10,767 nucleotides of DNA, taken from NCBI GenBank assembly GCA_016748015.1, contig JAAOMT010000781.1, positions 8,610 through 19,376 of the forward strand, read 5' to 3'. Within the stretch, counting starts at the first letter, position 1, and each line of letters begins with the position of its first letter. The notes beneath the pieces were generated by a model. The model saw nothing but the letters and a program-made list of their open reading frames with translations. It was not told the DNA's origin and ran no database searches. This stretch comes from Geosiphon pyriformis. Taxonomy: Eukaryota; Glomeromycota; Glomeromycetes; Archaeosporales; Geosiphonaceae. Position numbers and translations under genes: made by a program. This document shows, one piece after another, positions 1 to 9,453 of the stretch.

Positions 1-3000
1 TAAAAAGATTGTTCAGAATTGACAAGTTAACATTTCTATTTTTTTTCCTTCTTTGCACACTTTTTCCCAGTTTAGAAAAAAAAAATTTTTACTACATAAA
101 ATAATGCTAAAGTTTTAATAAAAGCCTGAAACTAAACAAAAAATAGGAATATTTCTGATACTGTATATTTATTAACTTATATATTCTTGTAAACTTTCTT
201 TAAAATGCATTATACATATATATTTTTACCAAATATCTTAAGACAATGTAATCATTTTTTAATAACAGCTCCAAGCTAAACTTATTGAAAGCAATATAGA
301 AAAAGAGATTTTGCAAATATCTAGAAGACTATGAATAAAAAGCAAAGCAGAGCTACAATAAACTTAGAAACCAGATTTGTAAGCTTGTATATAAAATTTT
401 CATTACCTTTTACAGTTGTATTACACAGAATCAAATAATGTCTATAACCTACGGCATAGTGTACTGTATAGAAATTTGCAGAATTATATGCCACACAGGA
501 GACAAAAAATGCCCTATAATCTCCAGAGTAAATGATACTATATGAAATATATATGCAAACTTGTATATTACATAAAGACAAAACCTTTATAGTAAATATT
601 CACTTGGTGCATTGCATACTTATATATCATATGGGAGACAGAAAATACTCTGTAACTTTCAGAAAAGATAATACTTTTTAGCTGCAAGATATAACAAGAG
701 CTCCAGATGGTTACTTATTTTCTAGACATTAGTAATAATCTTCTTTTGTTTATTTCTAAGCACAAAATTGAGGTAACAAAGTTCTGCAAATTTTTTAAGA
801 AGAAATGAACACTGAAAAAAGAAGAGATATATAATATCTCTCAATCATAAATTTTATCATAACTTTTCTATAGCCACAGTTTAATATAAGCCTTAATATA
901 TAGGTAAGTATATTAAGAGTAACAAAAACACTTGCTACTTATCAAAAAACTCAAGTTATTAAGCATATGGTAACTCAGAGCACTGATGATGACATTTAGT
1001 AGCAAGATATACTAAACAATATACATATAATTTATATTAAAACTTGAAATACTAACTGATATTTCAGATTAATAAGAAAAAAAAATAAAAATAAACTTAA
1101 TAATAAGAAAAAAAAAGGTTTATTGGAGCCAGAAAAAGATGTATTTTTAAAAAAATTGAAGTAACTCTTGTTTGAAACATTACCAGTTTTGTAAGTATTT
1201 TTTTTTAAGTTCTGTTTTGTTAAAGTACTTGAAAATAACTTTGTGTTTTTTTTTTAGTTTTGATGCATATGTTTGACTATATGGTAATTTTCTCAAGAAT
1301 TGCAATATATTAGAGGAAAAATTTATGAATACATATATTTATTCTATGTTAAAAAAAGTGCTTTATTAATTTTTAAATATTCACTATATATGTAAGATTT
1401 TTTTTTTAAGTGTTTAAAGTAAAAGCCATTACATTTCTCATTTTTTTGTAGTGGCAATAAGCAATTAATATCTCAATATATTGGAAGTCTATATTCAATC
1501 AGAAAAAAAATGCTAATAAAACATATGATATTGCATATATAACAAATGAAAAACTCTATGAGATCTCAGTTATAAAATGATCAAAACCATATAAAGTTGA
1601 AAATTCCAAGAAGATATCAGATTACATTTAAAATACACATATGACAAAGAATATATTATATTATGTTATTGTATTAAAGTTAAAATTAAAGTAAATACCA
1701 CCAGTCTAATTTCGGATTTACATAATACAAAGCATTAGCCTTAATTTTTGGTTTTCTTTTATAGATTATTTAGGTATAATTACTACAAGAAAAAGACATT
1801 CATGAGTTATTATAATAAGATCTTTTTTTCTTTGGGTATTTATAAACTTTTTTGAAATTGGCACATGCAAAATTCTGACAGATCTAAGATACTACTGATA
1901 GAAAATTCTAATTGGTAAAAACTAAATAAAGCTATGGTACAGCAATATGCATAATCTGATAATTTTTTTATGATTAATTTACAATGGATTCCGAGCAAAC
2001 AGTACAAAATCCATAAAAGCAAGCAAGATTATTTAAGTGGATTGTAACAGAAGTACAGAATTATAAAATTATAAAATTATGAAGAGAAGATAATCTAAGT
2101 TAAGTATGAAAAAGTTAGCCAAGATATCTAAAACTAATGCCATATTATTTTCTATTTGCATAAGTTGGTGTTTAATTTTTAATTTTATTACATCTATTGT
2201 ACCCTAACATTTAATCTGTACTTGAATTTCATTAATTAAAACAGAAAAAAACATGAATTTAGTTTTACATTTTTTTGTAAAAACACCAATTATATTCTTT
2301 GCAGAGAAATATTTATTTTTTTTCTCTCTCTTATGAAATTTATCTATTATCAAATTTTTAAAGTTTATATAATAACCAAAAACTGTAAATCTCATTATAA
2401 CATTATTAAATGAATATGCCATTAAATGCCATTATTAGATTACTTTAAATCTAAAGTTTTTTTAAAAAAATAATAAAGTTTATAAAAGATATAACTTTAG
2501 ACAAAATTTTTAGCTGTAAAATAATTATTTAAATTGATATTAAAATAAAGTCTAAAAATTCAAAATTCTAATTTTTACATTTATTATATTATTATAATAA
2601 ATCAATTTAGTGAATTATACATTAACTTTTAAAATAATATATATATTGAAATTGTATATTATATTAAATTAAATTTCACTATAGAAATTACAAAAAGAAT
2701 TATATAAAGTATACTTTACAAAATAATCTTGTCAAATTATATTTATAATTATTATTTTTTGTCTTATTTTTGTTTACAAACCACAAAGCACAATTTTTTA
2801 TACAATAAGTATAATTTAATGTAAATTATTTAAAAGATTTTAAAAAAAGCACTATTTTTCTGAAGTGTTTAAATTAGTGTTTCTAACCAGTTAAAACTTA
2901 ATTTGTTAATTACTTAAAAAAATTTAACCAGTATACTCATAGAATAATAGAGAAAAAATAGTAATAAATTAATATATAACATAAATAACTAATTAAATAT

Positions 3001-3350
3001 TAGAAGTTAGTAGATAATATAATATTAAAAATTCCAGTAATAACTCAGAAAAGGTGTAAAAATTACTAAAATTTATGTATATATATAGCAGTAATATTAA
3101 AAGCAGAAAAAATATTTTTTTATTATAAAATTTAATTTCTATTAAGTATTTTTAGCAATTAAAAAATTTAGTACTTAAAATAAAATTTATTCTAATAAAA
3201 TTACAATTATTAATACTTAGTTTATTAAAACAATTAATATTGATAACACCTATTTAAAAAATCTAACAACACTAAAACTCTCCTAGTCACAATAAGAGTT
3301 AGAATATACCAAAGAAATAAATTTTCTTTATTTCTTTTTCTCTTTATTTT
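1..3350. other. AT-rich non-coding 5' flank
   Basis: I see no supportable gene here. The sequence is very AT-rich, with many A and T runs and short TA-rich stretches. Composition drifts: positions 1 to about 2430 are somewhat richer in G and C than 2430-3350, where some 60-base stretches have under 10 G or C. The open frames present are short, on the minus strand, rich in Ile, Tyr, Phe, Lys and Cys, without recognisable domains, and look like chance frames in AT-rich DNA. I noticed no tRNA cloverleaf, rRNA stretch or CRISPR-like array. Short A/T simple repeats occur, such as three near-copies of an ATTATAAA unit around 2059-2083. Confidence 0.75.
478..675 (+). repeat. Diverged direct duplication of about 62 bp (478-539 and 614-675)
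   Basis: Two direct copies, offset by 136 bases, align without gaps. Both start with GCA and contain GGAGACA (from 498 and 634), and both end in ATGATACT or ATAATACT. Over the 42 bases from GGAGAC onward I count 31 matches, and most differences are transitions. This looks like an old local duplication or two copies of a small dispersed repeat. No coding or structural role is visible. Confidence 0.5.
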
Positions 3351-4182
3351 CACAGTTATTTCTTCCAACATACCTTTGTTCATGAGTATAAATCCAGTCA
3401 GCTCTTCTGCTAATGAGTTGGTGCCTGTTTTGGTTGGGTTGGAGATCCAGTCTGGTGTCAAAACCAAACGGTTAGTGAGTGTTTACTCATGTAGTGCCTC
3501 TTACAAAAAACCCAAAAAACTTACCATCATTGGCAATGTGGTCGGAACTTCGGCTGGCTTTCTGGTTCTTACAGATATGGTTACTAATAGTGACAAATCT
3601 GTGAAGTCCTAAGACAGCAAAGTAAACAGTGAAGCAAGCAGTATTAGCAGTATTTCAAATCTAGAGAACATAAAGGATACAGTTGTGGAGAAGACCAGTT
3701 ACACAGATTTCAATGCCTTGAAAATCAATAATACTATGGATGACACTACACTAAGAAAAACTCATATTAGAACATATGTTTTAGACAGCAAACCAAAGAC
3801 TTCCTTTTTTGACAATTTGAGCAATGACAACAATGATGTATTAACACTTCCAGTTTCTAAATTTTCTGGTGTTAAGCATTTGGCAAATGTCAAGTCACAT
3901 GTCCTAAATAGATGCAATTTCAAGCCAGTCAAATCTTTTGCATTGAATATTAAACTATCTGCTATATCAGAAAAAACAAATAGTAATAAGTTAATTGCAA
4001 TCAAAAAAATTTTTTATTGAATTAATGATTTTGGGGGGACGTTGACTCCCATAAAATTTCCAGGCATCATTAGAACTTCATTCACTTTTGAGTTTAATAT
4101 GAATAAGGCAAAGAAATTGGCAATCTGTAAGAAAATTATTGTTAATAATAATCTAAGAAAAGTAAACATTTGCTCAGATCAG

Positions 4183-4641
4183 AAAATAATTGTCAAGAAA
4201 ATTCCAGTCAATCTTTCCAAATCAGCTGTGGAATCTGTTTTTTCCAAATTTGGTAAGGTGATGTCTATTAAAATACAACTGATTAGTTTGTGGCAAAAAG
4301 TTTTAGTGGAGTTTGATTCATTTGAAGTAGCTAATTTAGTTGCTTTCAAGTGGTCTGTTTTTATGGAAAAGAATTCTGTATGAGTAGCCTTAACAACTAA
4401 GGATAAACAATCTTGAATATTTAGGGATTAGCATAAGACTTTGCTCTATACTTTATCAGTTGGTACTACTGCTCACAATTTGTCTGGTTTACTTGAATTG
4501 TATGGTGAGAGGATCTGTTTTATTGGTTGCAATCCTAGTTCTTATGTACGTGACAGATGTGCTGTAGTTTGTTTTGCTAATAAAGCATCCAAGTTGGCTG
4601 TTATTGGCTTTGGTCTTGTTTTTAAGGGTGCAAATTTGTGC
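4183..4641 (+). other. Two RRM-like domains in ORF1
   Basis: The first fold (4183-4380) follows a beta-alpha-beta-beta-alpha-beta pattern: strand KIIVKKIPV, helix SAVESVFSKFG, strand VMSIKIQLI, strand KVLVEF, then helix EVANLVAFKW. The second (about 4441-4641) starts with LLYTLSVGTTAHNLSGLL and has a later strand DRCAVVCF at the place of RNP1. Stops at 4381, 4414 and 4429 lie between them. Both are weak RRMs with little aromatic RNP signature, as is common in LINE ORF1 proteins. The second is less certain than the first. Confidence 0.65.
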
Positions 4642-4662
4642 TGAGCTGGTCTTTTTCTGGCT

Positions 4663-4707
4663 TGTTGTGCCACATGCAAACAGTTTGAACATATCTTAGA
4701 TGCGTGT
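4663..4707 (+). other. CCHC zinc knuckle in ORF1 (CX2CX4HX4C)
   Basis: In the ORF1 frame, CATCKQFEHILDAC has exact gag-type spacing: Cys at 4666 and 4675, His at 4690, Cys at 4705. All four zinc ligands survive although a TGA lies at 4642 just upstream and another at 4762 downstream. Knuckles of this type bind single-stranded nucleic acid in retroelement gag and LINE ORF1 proteins. Confidence 0.85.
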
Positions 4708-5387
4708 TTGGTTGGTGGGAATTCTAGAGTTTGTGAGAAGCAGATGGTAACTAATCAAGATTGAATTTACCTGGCCAACATATATAAAAAAAAGCAGGCA
4801 TCTATTATTTGTCCAGTTTCTTTTGGTGACAAAACTTGAATTTAAATTGCGGGTGGTTCTTCTTCTTTTTTGGGTTTTTCATCTTCATTAGGTACTGGTC
4901 TGTCTTCTGGTGCTAAATTTTCTATTGGTGCTTGGTCTTTTTCTAATAGTGCTGATCTCTATGGTATCTCTGGTTTGTTCAATCACTTAGTGTTTTTGGA
5001 ACAGTCTTTAGAGCTTTTAACTGATCAGATTTCTGATATTGTGAGAAAGTTGAGCTTTGTGGAACTAGTGCTTTTGCCATCTGTTTTTTGTGAACTTCCT
5101 TTGGCTGTTTCTACACTTTTGGCTCCAGAAATTAACTTGAATATGGTTTTGGATGGTACACCAAAGTCTTCTGCTTTCTCTCTTTTTGCTGTTGTTGATG
5201 ATACTTCTGGTTTCAGTTTAAGTAGCTCCAAGATTTTAACCACCAAGATGGGTGGATTAGAGTCGAAAATGACATCTTTGGAAGCTTCAATTAGTTCAGT
5301 ATTAATCAGATTGGATCATTTGTGTTCTGGTTCTGGCTCTCTATTACTTTTTTCATTCCAATAAGTGGTTTGGTTTAGAAATTTGTT

Positions 5388-6057
5388 ATGTGTAACATTC
5401 GTGGTATCAATGTTTTTGCAAAGCAAGTGGATACTGTTCACTGTCATATAAGTTCTGAGAATATGGTTTCTTTCATTACTGAAACAAAGTTGAAATTTTC
5501 TTCTTGGCTTTGGATCAAGGATAAATATGATGGAGCTCAGATTTTTACTTTTGGTTTGGATGTTAGATATCTTGGTGCTGGTGTTGCTGTTGTTATGAAC
5601 AATTCTTTGGCTCATCATGTTTCTAAGATTGAGGTGGTTTCTGGTCAGGTTATTTCAGTGCGGCTTCTGTTTAAGGGCAATCTCTCAGTGTTTGTTATCA
5701 GTTTGTATGCTAGTGTTTCTGCTGGCATCCGTTTTGGGCAAGCATCTGAGATTAACTCTATCATTGCTAAGGCTGTTAACACCAGTACTTTCATGGTTTT
5801 GGGGGGAAATTTTAATAAGTGCAAGTCTGAAAGAAGTGCAAGTTTCAAGTTCTGTTTGAGTTTGAGTCTGGTCAATTTGTTTAATGGCTATCATTTGGTT
5901 AAGGTGCAATTTAAGAGGTGCTGAGAGAACTATTGATTACATTTTTGTTAATGAGAGTCTATTTTCTGCTGTTGCAAAATGTTGGGTCAGTTCTGTTTCT
6001 GATTTTTTTGACATGGACCACAATACTGTGAAGATATTGGTCAGTCTGAGTGGGCTT
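5388..6057 (+). other. AP-type endonuclease domain of ORF2 (broken, catalytic Asp lost)
   Basis: Motifs of the exonuclease-endonuclease-phosphatase fold appear in order: NIRG (Asn at 5394), TETKL (Glu at 5481), SLYAS (Tyr at 5706), GGNFN (5802-5816), TIDYIFV (Asp at 5935) and DMDH (Asp 6016, His 6019). The metal-dependent family normally has Asp in the GDFN motif; here codon 5808 is AAT (Asn), which fits a GAT to AAT change and should abolish nicking. A frame break at about 5907 falls between GNFN and IDY, where related proteins carry a PTW segment that is missing here. This domain would choose and nick the insertion site. Confidence 0.87.
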
Positions 6058-6351
6058 CTAGATGTTTAGTTGAATGGTTTGCACAAACAAGCTAACAAAA
6101 ATTGTTGGAAGTTCAAAATTAAGAATGTGAACAGTACTGAGTGGTCTCACTTTAGAGATTGCTCCTCCACCAGGATTCTGATAATAAAAAATAGGTTTTT
6201 TGCTGCAGCTGTGGGTCATAATTTAGATGCTATGTGGTTGCTACTGGAAGGGGCATTGGTGGGTTTTGCAGATGAAATCTTTTTTAGGCTTTGGTTCAGT
6301 GATTTTTAGTGTTCAAAAAATAAGTGATCTTCTAAATTTCTGGGGTTAGAA

Positions 6352-6888
6352 TTGTTGATTGCCAAGATTGTTAAGAATTTGGAATCTGATGATGCTTTCA
6401 GGTTTGATTACTTTGTAGAAAAATGGTTAACTTTGGATGCTAATAAGGCTCTTGTGTTAAAGGACATGGTTCATGCTGATCAAAAAATAATAGACATTCT
6501 TAAATATTTGTCAATTGTCAGAAAAGAGTACAGGAAGTCCAAAATATATGAATTGAAATTGGCACAGGAGGCTTTTATTAGAGCAGCTATTGAGAAACAT
6601 ATGAAGAAGTTTTGTTTAGACAAGAGCAGTATAATCAAAAGTGTTTTGGATAGACCCTTTCAGAAGGTGGTGTTAGATCACTTGTTGGTTGATGATGAGC
6701 TGGTGTTAGATTCAGATAGGGTAAAATTGAATGTTGACAGAATCATGGAAGGTTGGACAAGGAAATGTGTGATGCTTTCTGTGCTGTCTGATCACTGGGC
6801 TCATCAATATATAACATTAGACTATGTTAGAAATAATGTTTTTTCTGGTGTGATGGATGTAATTAACATGAGTCAGTTGCTTGTAGTT
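6352..6888 (+). other. ORF2 linker between endonuclease and reverse transcriptase
   Basis: This is a mostly open stretch (no stop until 6946) rich in charged helical segments, such as RKEYRKSKIYELKLAQEAF. It then runs through DRPFQKVVLDHLLVDDELVL and VDRIMEGWTRKC, the type of block that precedes the reverse transcriptase in this family. No catalytic function is known to me for this part; it probably contributes to the structure that holds RNA and target DNA. Confidence 0.6.
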
Positions 6889-7890
6889 GTTGGTAGTCTG
6901 TCTGATGGCAAAGCTGCTGGCTTGTCTAGCATTCTGAATGAACTTTGAAAGCATGGTGGTGAGAGTGTAATAGTGCGCTTTTTAATGCTATTGAATGAAT
7001 GTCTCTTTATTGGTACAGTGCTAGTCTTGTAAAAGAAAGCATGAGTTTTAATGATCCTTAAATCTTATAATTGGGATGGAATTCTCACGAATACTCACCC
7101 TATTGCTTTAATTGAGACAGCCAGAAAGATTCTTTTTAAGATTTTTTCTGATATGATTTTTTTTACTTACAACAAGTTTGGTGTTCTCCACAGTGACAAT
7201 TTTTTAGTGTTAAAGGGTACTTCTACTCAGGTTCTGGTGTTTGCTGTTGGGTTGGTGGTTGAAGACGCTCTTGAGAAAAATAAAGAACTTTGGTTGGTTT
7301 TGCAGAATATGCATAAGGCATATGATTCTGTTGGTTGGCACCACTTAAAGACTAACCTATGGCATATAAAATTTGTGACAGATTTATCAAGTTTTTTGGC
7401 AGTATTCACAAGGATAGGATTAACAGAATGATGACTGATTTTGGCCTCTCAAATGGTTATAGAGTACATAATGGTTTGGATTAGGGTAAGGTTTTTTCAC
7501 CCCTTTTTTAGAGAATTTTTTATGATCTGCTATTGTGTGAAGTTAAAAGACATGAGCATTTATGTGGGTACTGGATTAATACTAAGTTTGTGGCTAAATC
7601 AGGCAAAGTTGAGAGTAGTGGTGAGATGTCTTTCTTTTTTGCAGCTGGTGCATTTGTTGATGACACTATTTAGATCGGAGATTGCCAAGCATCAATGCAG
7701 TATGTCTTGGAGATTACTAGTGAATTCTTTTTGGTTAATGATATTTCTATTAATAGTGAGAAAACTGTGGCTATTCCTATTAATCAGGGTGTTAAGGTTG
7801 CTTCTCTGAATATTAATGGGTGGCCAATTTCTATTGCCAAAAGATACAAAGCACACAGATATTTGGAGATTTTCTTGTTAACAGAAGGCC
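6889..7890 (+). other. Reverse transcriptase domain of ORF2 (FVDD retained, frameshifted)
   Basis: Motifs in order: SDGKAAGLS (from about 6901), LTNTHPIALIETARKIL (from 7084), the first catalytic Asp in KAYDSVGW (Asp at 7324), GLD-stop-GKVFSPL (7473-7505), AGAFVDDTI (FVDD at 7653-7664), SEKTVAIPIN (from about 7758), and HRYLEIF (7854-7874). All three catalytic Asp residues remain, but motif A and FVDD are in different frames because of a one-base loss in the A run at 7368-7371. The stop at 7482 replaces the conserved Gln of the QG motif. In HRYLEIF a Glu stands where Gly is usual, again a G to A change. Further stops at 6946, 7030, 7042, 7509 and 7671 fall at probable Trp positions. Confidence 0.92.
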
Positions 7891-8664
7891 TGTCTAGGCC
7901 TAGTTTGGCCAAGGCTTATTCAGATATTTGCTATTTTGCCAATATAGTGCTCAAGAAGACTATCACGGATAATCAGTTCTTGTATTTAGTGTCAGCTGTT
8001 TTACAGCCCATTGTTAATTACCGTACTCAATTCAGCTTTGTTTCTTCAAATGTGTGCTACAAGTAAGATGCCTTAGTCAGAAAGGGCTTTAAGCTTAAAG
8101 CTGGTCTTCTTCATGACTTTCCTGATATAGCTTTGCATCACCCCTTATTGTATGGCCTAAAATCTTTTAAGCAGATACAAGCTGAGAGCAAATTGGCTGC
8201 TATGGTCACATTTTCTAATGCTTTGAGCATTTTGGGGCATTTGTTTGATCATAGATTCCTGAATTTGCAGGTTCTGAATTGGGCTCCTTTGGATCCTCTG
8301 CAGTTTCCTGTCAAGTGCTTTTTGTGATTCTAGTAGTTTTCCTATGTCATTAGTGCTGGGGAGTGCTTCTTACTTTGGTTCTGTTTGTTTTTTAAAGTAA
8401 TTTGGTGTTGTCTTTGGAGACAGGTTGCTTAATAAGAAGAGTCGTGTGATAGATTGAAAGACTTTTCACCAGTGGAAAAGGCTTGACCCAAGAGGGCCTG
8501 TCTTTTATTGGTTTGATTTCACATCTGAATTTTTGTGTGATGGTGGTGCTTTGTTATTTGGTCTGGCTAGAGCCAATTAACTTTCTGGTTTGGACATTCT
8601 GGCTTTTGAAGAGTTTTCTGATTTGCATAGTAGTTTACATGAGTTATGGTCTGGTCCTTTTGAG

Positions 8665-9057
8665 ATTTTTACAGATGGTTCACTGAAAGATTTTGGCTCT
8701 TCTAGTGTTGCTGGTAGTGCTGCTGCATATTTTTCTGTTATAGACTGTAGTATTGGTGTTAGAGTCCATGGTTTGATGTCTTTCACCTTAATTAAGTTGC
8801 AGACTGTTGCTTTGGCATTAGAATGTGTTCTATCTTCTAGTGCAGTAATAGTACACCTTGATAGCCAAGCTGCCATTAATATGTGTGTCTCTGAATTGTC
8901 TCATCTGGTGTCTGATTTCTAAATTCTATGCTGGGTGAAGAGACGTTACATTTTTGATTTGATTAGAGAGAAAAATTCAAGCATGAGTTGGGTCAAAGTT
9001 AAAGGTCATTCTGGTGTTTGTGGCAACATTAAAGCTGATGCTGTTGCTGGTACTACT
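8665..9057 (+). other. RNase H domain of ORF2 (catalytic Glu replaced by Lys)
   Basis: The pattern is FTDGSL (Asp at 8674), then LIKLQTVALALE, then HLDSQAAI (Asp at 8860), then VKVKGHSGVCGN (His at 9007) and KADAV (Asp at 9037). In RNase H1 folds the second motif is normally ELQA, with Glu as a metal ligand; here codon 8794 is AAG (Lys), consistent with GAG to AAG. The other three acidic residues and the His survive. A TAA at 8920 splits the domain. The domain would remove element RNA from the RNA-DNA hybrid. Confidence 0.88.
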
Positions 9058-9381
9058 GCATGTTCTTAGTTTTTTTTGCTCATTGGGGTGCAGAAACAGC
9101 TTTTAATCACTGAAAGTATGGTCATGTTTGGCAATGCCTGCCATTTTGTTAGAAATCTGTTTAGGTCTGTATACCAGGCATGTTGGAAAACTGGGCCTGG
9201 CCGTGATGTGATTTGGAGTAGTTTGATCAAATGTGTGAACTGGAGTGCTACCTCAAGAGTGTGGCACACTAACTCACACATGCTTACTGGGTCTACTAAC
9301 CAGAAGTCTTCTGTGCTGCAGTCGTATTTGATGAAAACTGTGCACTATCAACTCCCTGTGGCTGTTTATAAGAGATTGTAT

Positions 9382-9453
9382 GATAAGAATTACCCTGGTG
9401 TGCTGTGCTTATTGTGTAGGGAAGTGGAGTTGCCCGATTATGTGTTTTCTTGT
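9382..9453 (+). other. C-terminal CCHC-like finger of ORF2 with His to Tyr change
   Basis: In the segment LYDKNYPGVLCLLCREVELP, followed by DYVFSC, Cys codons at 9406, 9415 and 9451 keep a CX2C...C layout. The position before VFSC is TAT (Tyr, 9439), where related ORF2 proteins, as I recall them, have His (DHVFSC). CAT to TAT is a C to T transition. Such fingers at the ORF2 C-terminus are typical of LINEs with this domain order and likely bind nucleic acid; this one has lost a ligand. Confidence 0.7.

Larger units (their letters stand above)
3382..5364 (+). pseudogene. LINE ORF1 pseudogene: RRM and zinc-knuckle RNA-binding protein
   Basis: This is one frame of about 660 codons broken by nine stops (first bases 3610, 4018, 4381, 4414, 4429, 4642, 4762, 4837, 4843) and no obvious frameshift; the natural stop is TAA at 5362. 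The start is ATG 3382 (MSINPVSSS), which matches the start of related proteins as I recall them. Order of parts: a basic bipartite-NLS-like patch with KTKR at 3460-3471 and KKPKK at 3505-3519; a low-complexity Ser/Asp/Asn region; a conserved segment before the first RRM (FGG at 4030, then KFPGIIR from 4054); two RRM-like folds (4183-4641); a CCHC knuckle (4666-4707); and a Ser/Leu-rich C-terminus with helical segments near 4978-5076 and 5227-5322. Proteins of this kind bind the element RNA as a chaperone and particle component. Of the nine stops, I infer four from Trp, three from Arg CGA and two from Gln. Confidence 0.88.

Noticed and set aside
321-581. Minus-strand open frame of 86 codons
   Set aside because: It is rich in Ile, Tyr, Phe, Val and Cys, with no recognisable domain, and overlaps one copy of the local duplication. 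It reads like a chance frame in AT-rich DNA.
1840-2422. Minus-strand open frames of 60 and 72 codons
   Set aside because: They are short, biased in composition by AT-rich DNA, without motifs or supporting context.
2450-2501. Nine-base inverted repeat (TCTAAAGTT and AACTTTAGA) that could mark a small transposon or hairpin
   Set aside because: Inverted repeats this short are expected by chance in AT-rich DNA, and I see no target-site duplication or longer terminal repeats.
3200-3350. Search for a target-site duplication matching the bases after the poly(A) tract (from 10090)
   Set aside because: Only weak TATTA-type similarity was found, no better than background in this composition.
7441-7809. 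Open frame of 122 codons overlapping the reverse transcriptase
   Set aside because: It is an out-of-phase shadow. The frame starting at 7368 carries the conserved QG-type motif context and FVDD, while this one shows only low-information hydrophobic text.
4414-8457. TGA read as tryptophan (altered genetic code), because many TGA codons sit at Trp positions
   Set aside because: TGG is used freely in the same frames, Trp positions also carry TAA and TAG, other TGA codons sit at probable Arg positions, and there are three frame breaks. Plain decay explains everything.
9066-9281. Minus-strand open frames within the element, such as this one, 5645-5875 and 8577-8876
   Set aside because: All are antisense shadows of ORF1 or ORF2 and carry no recognisable domain.
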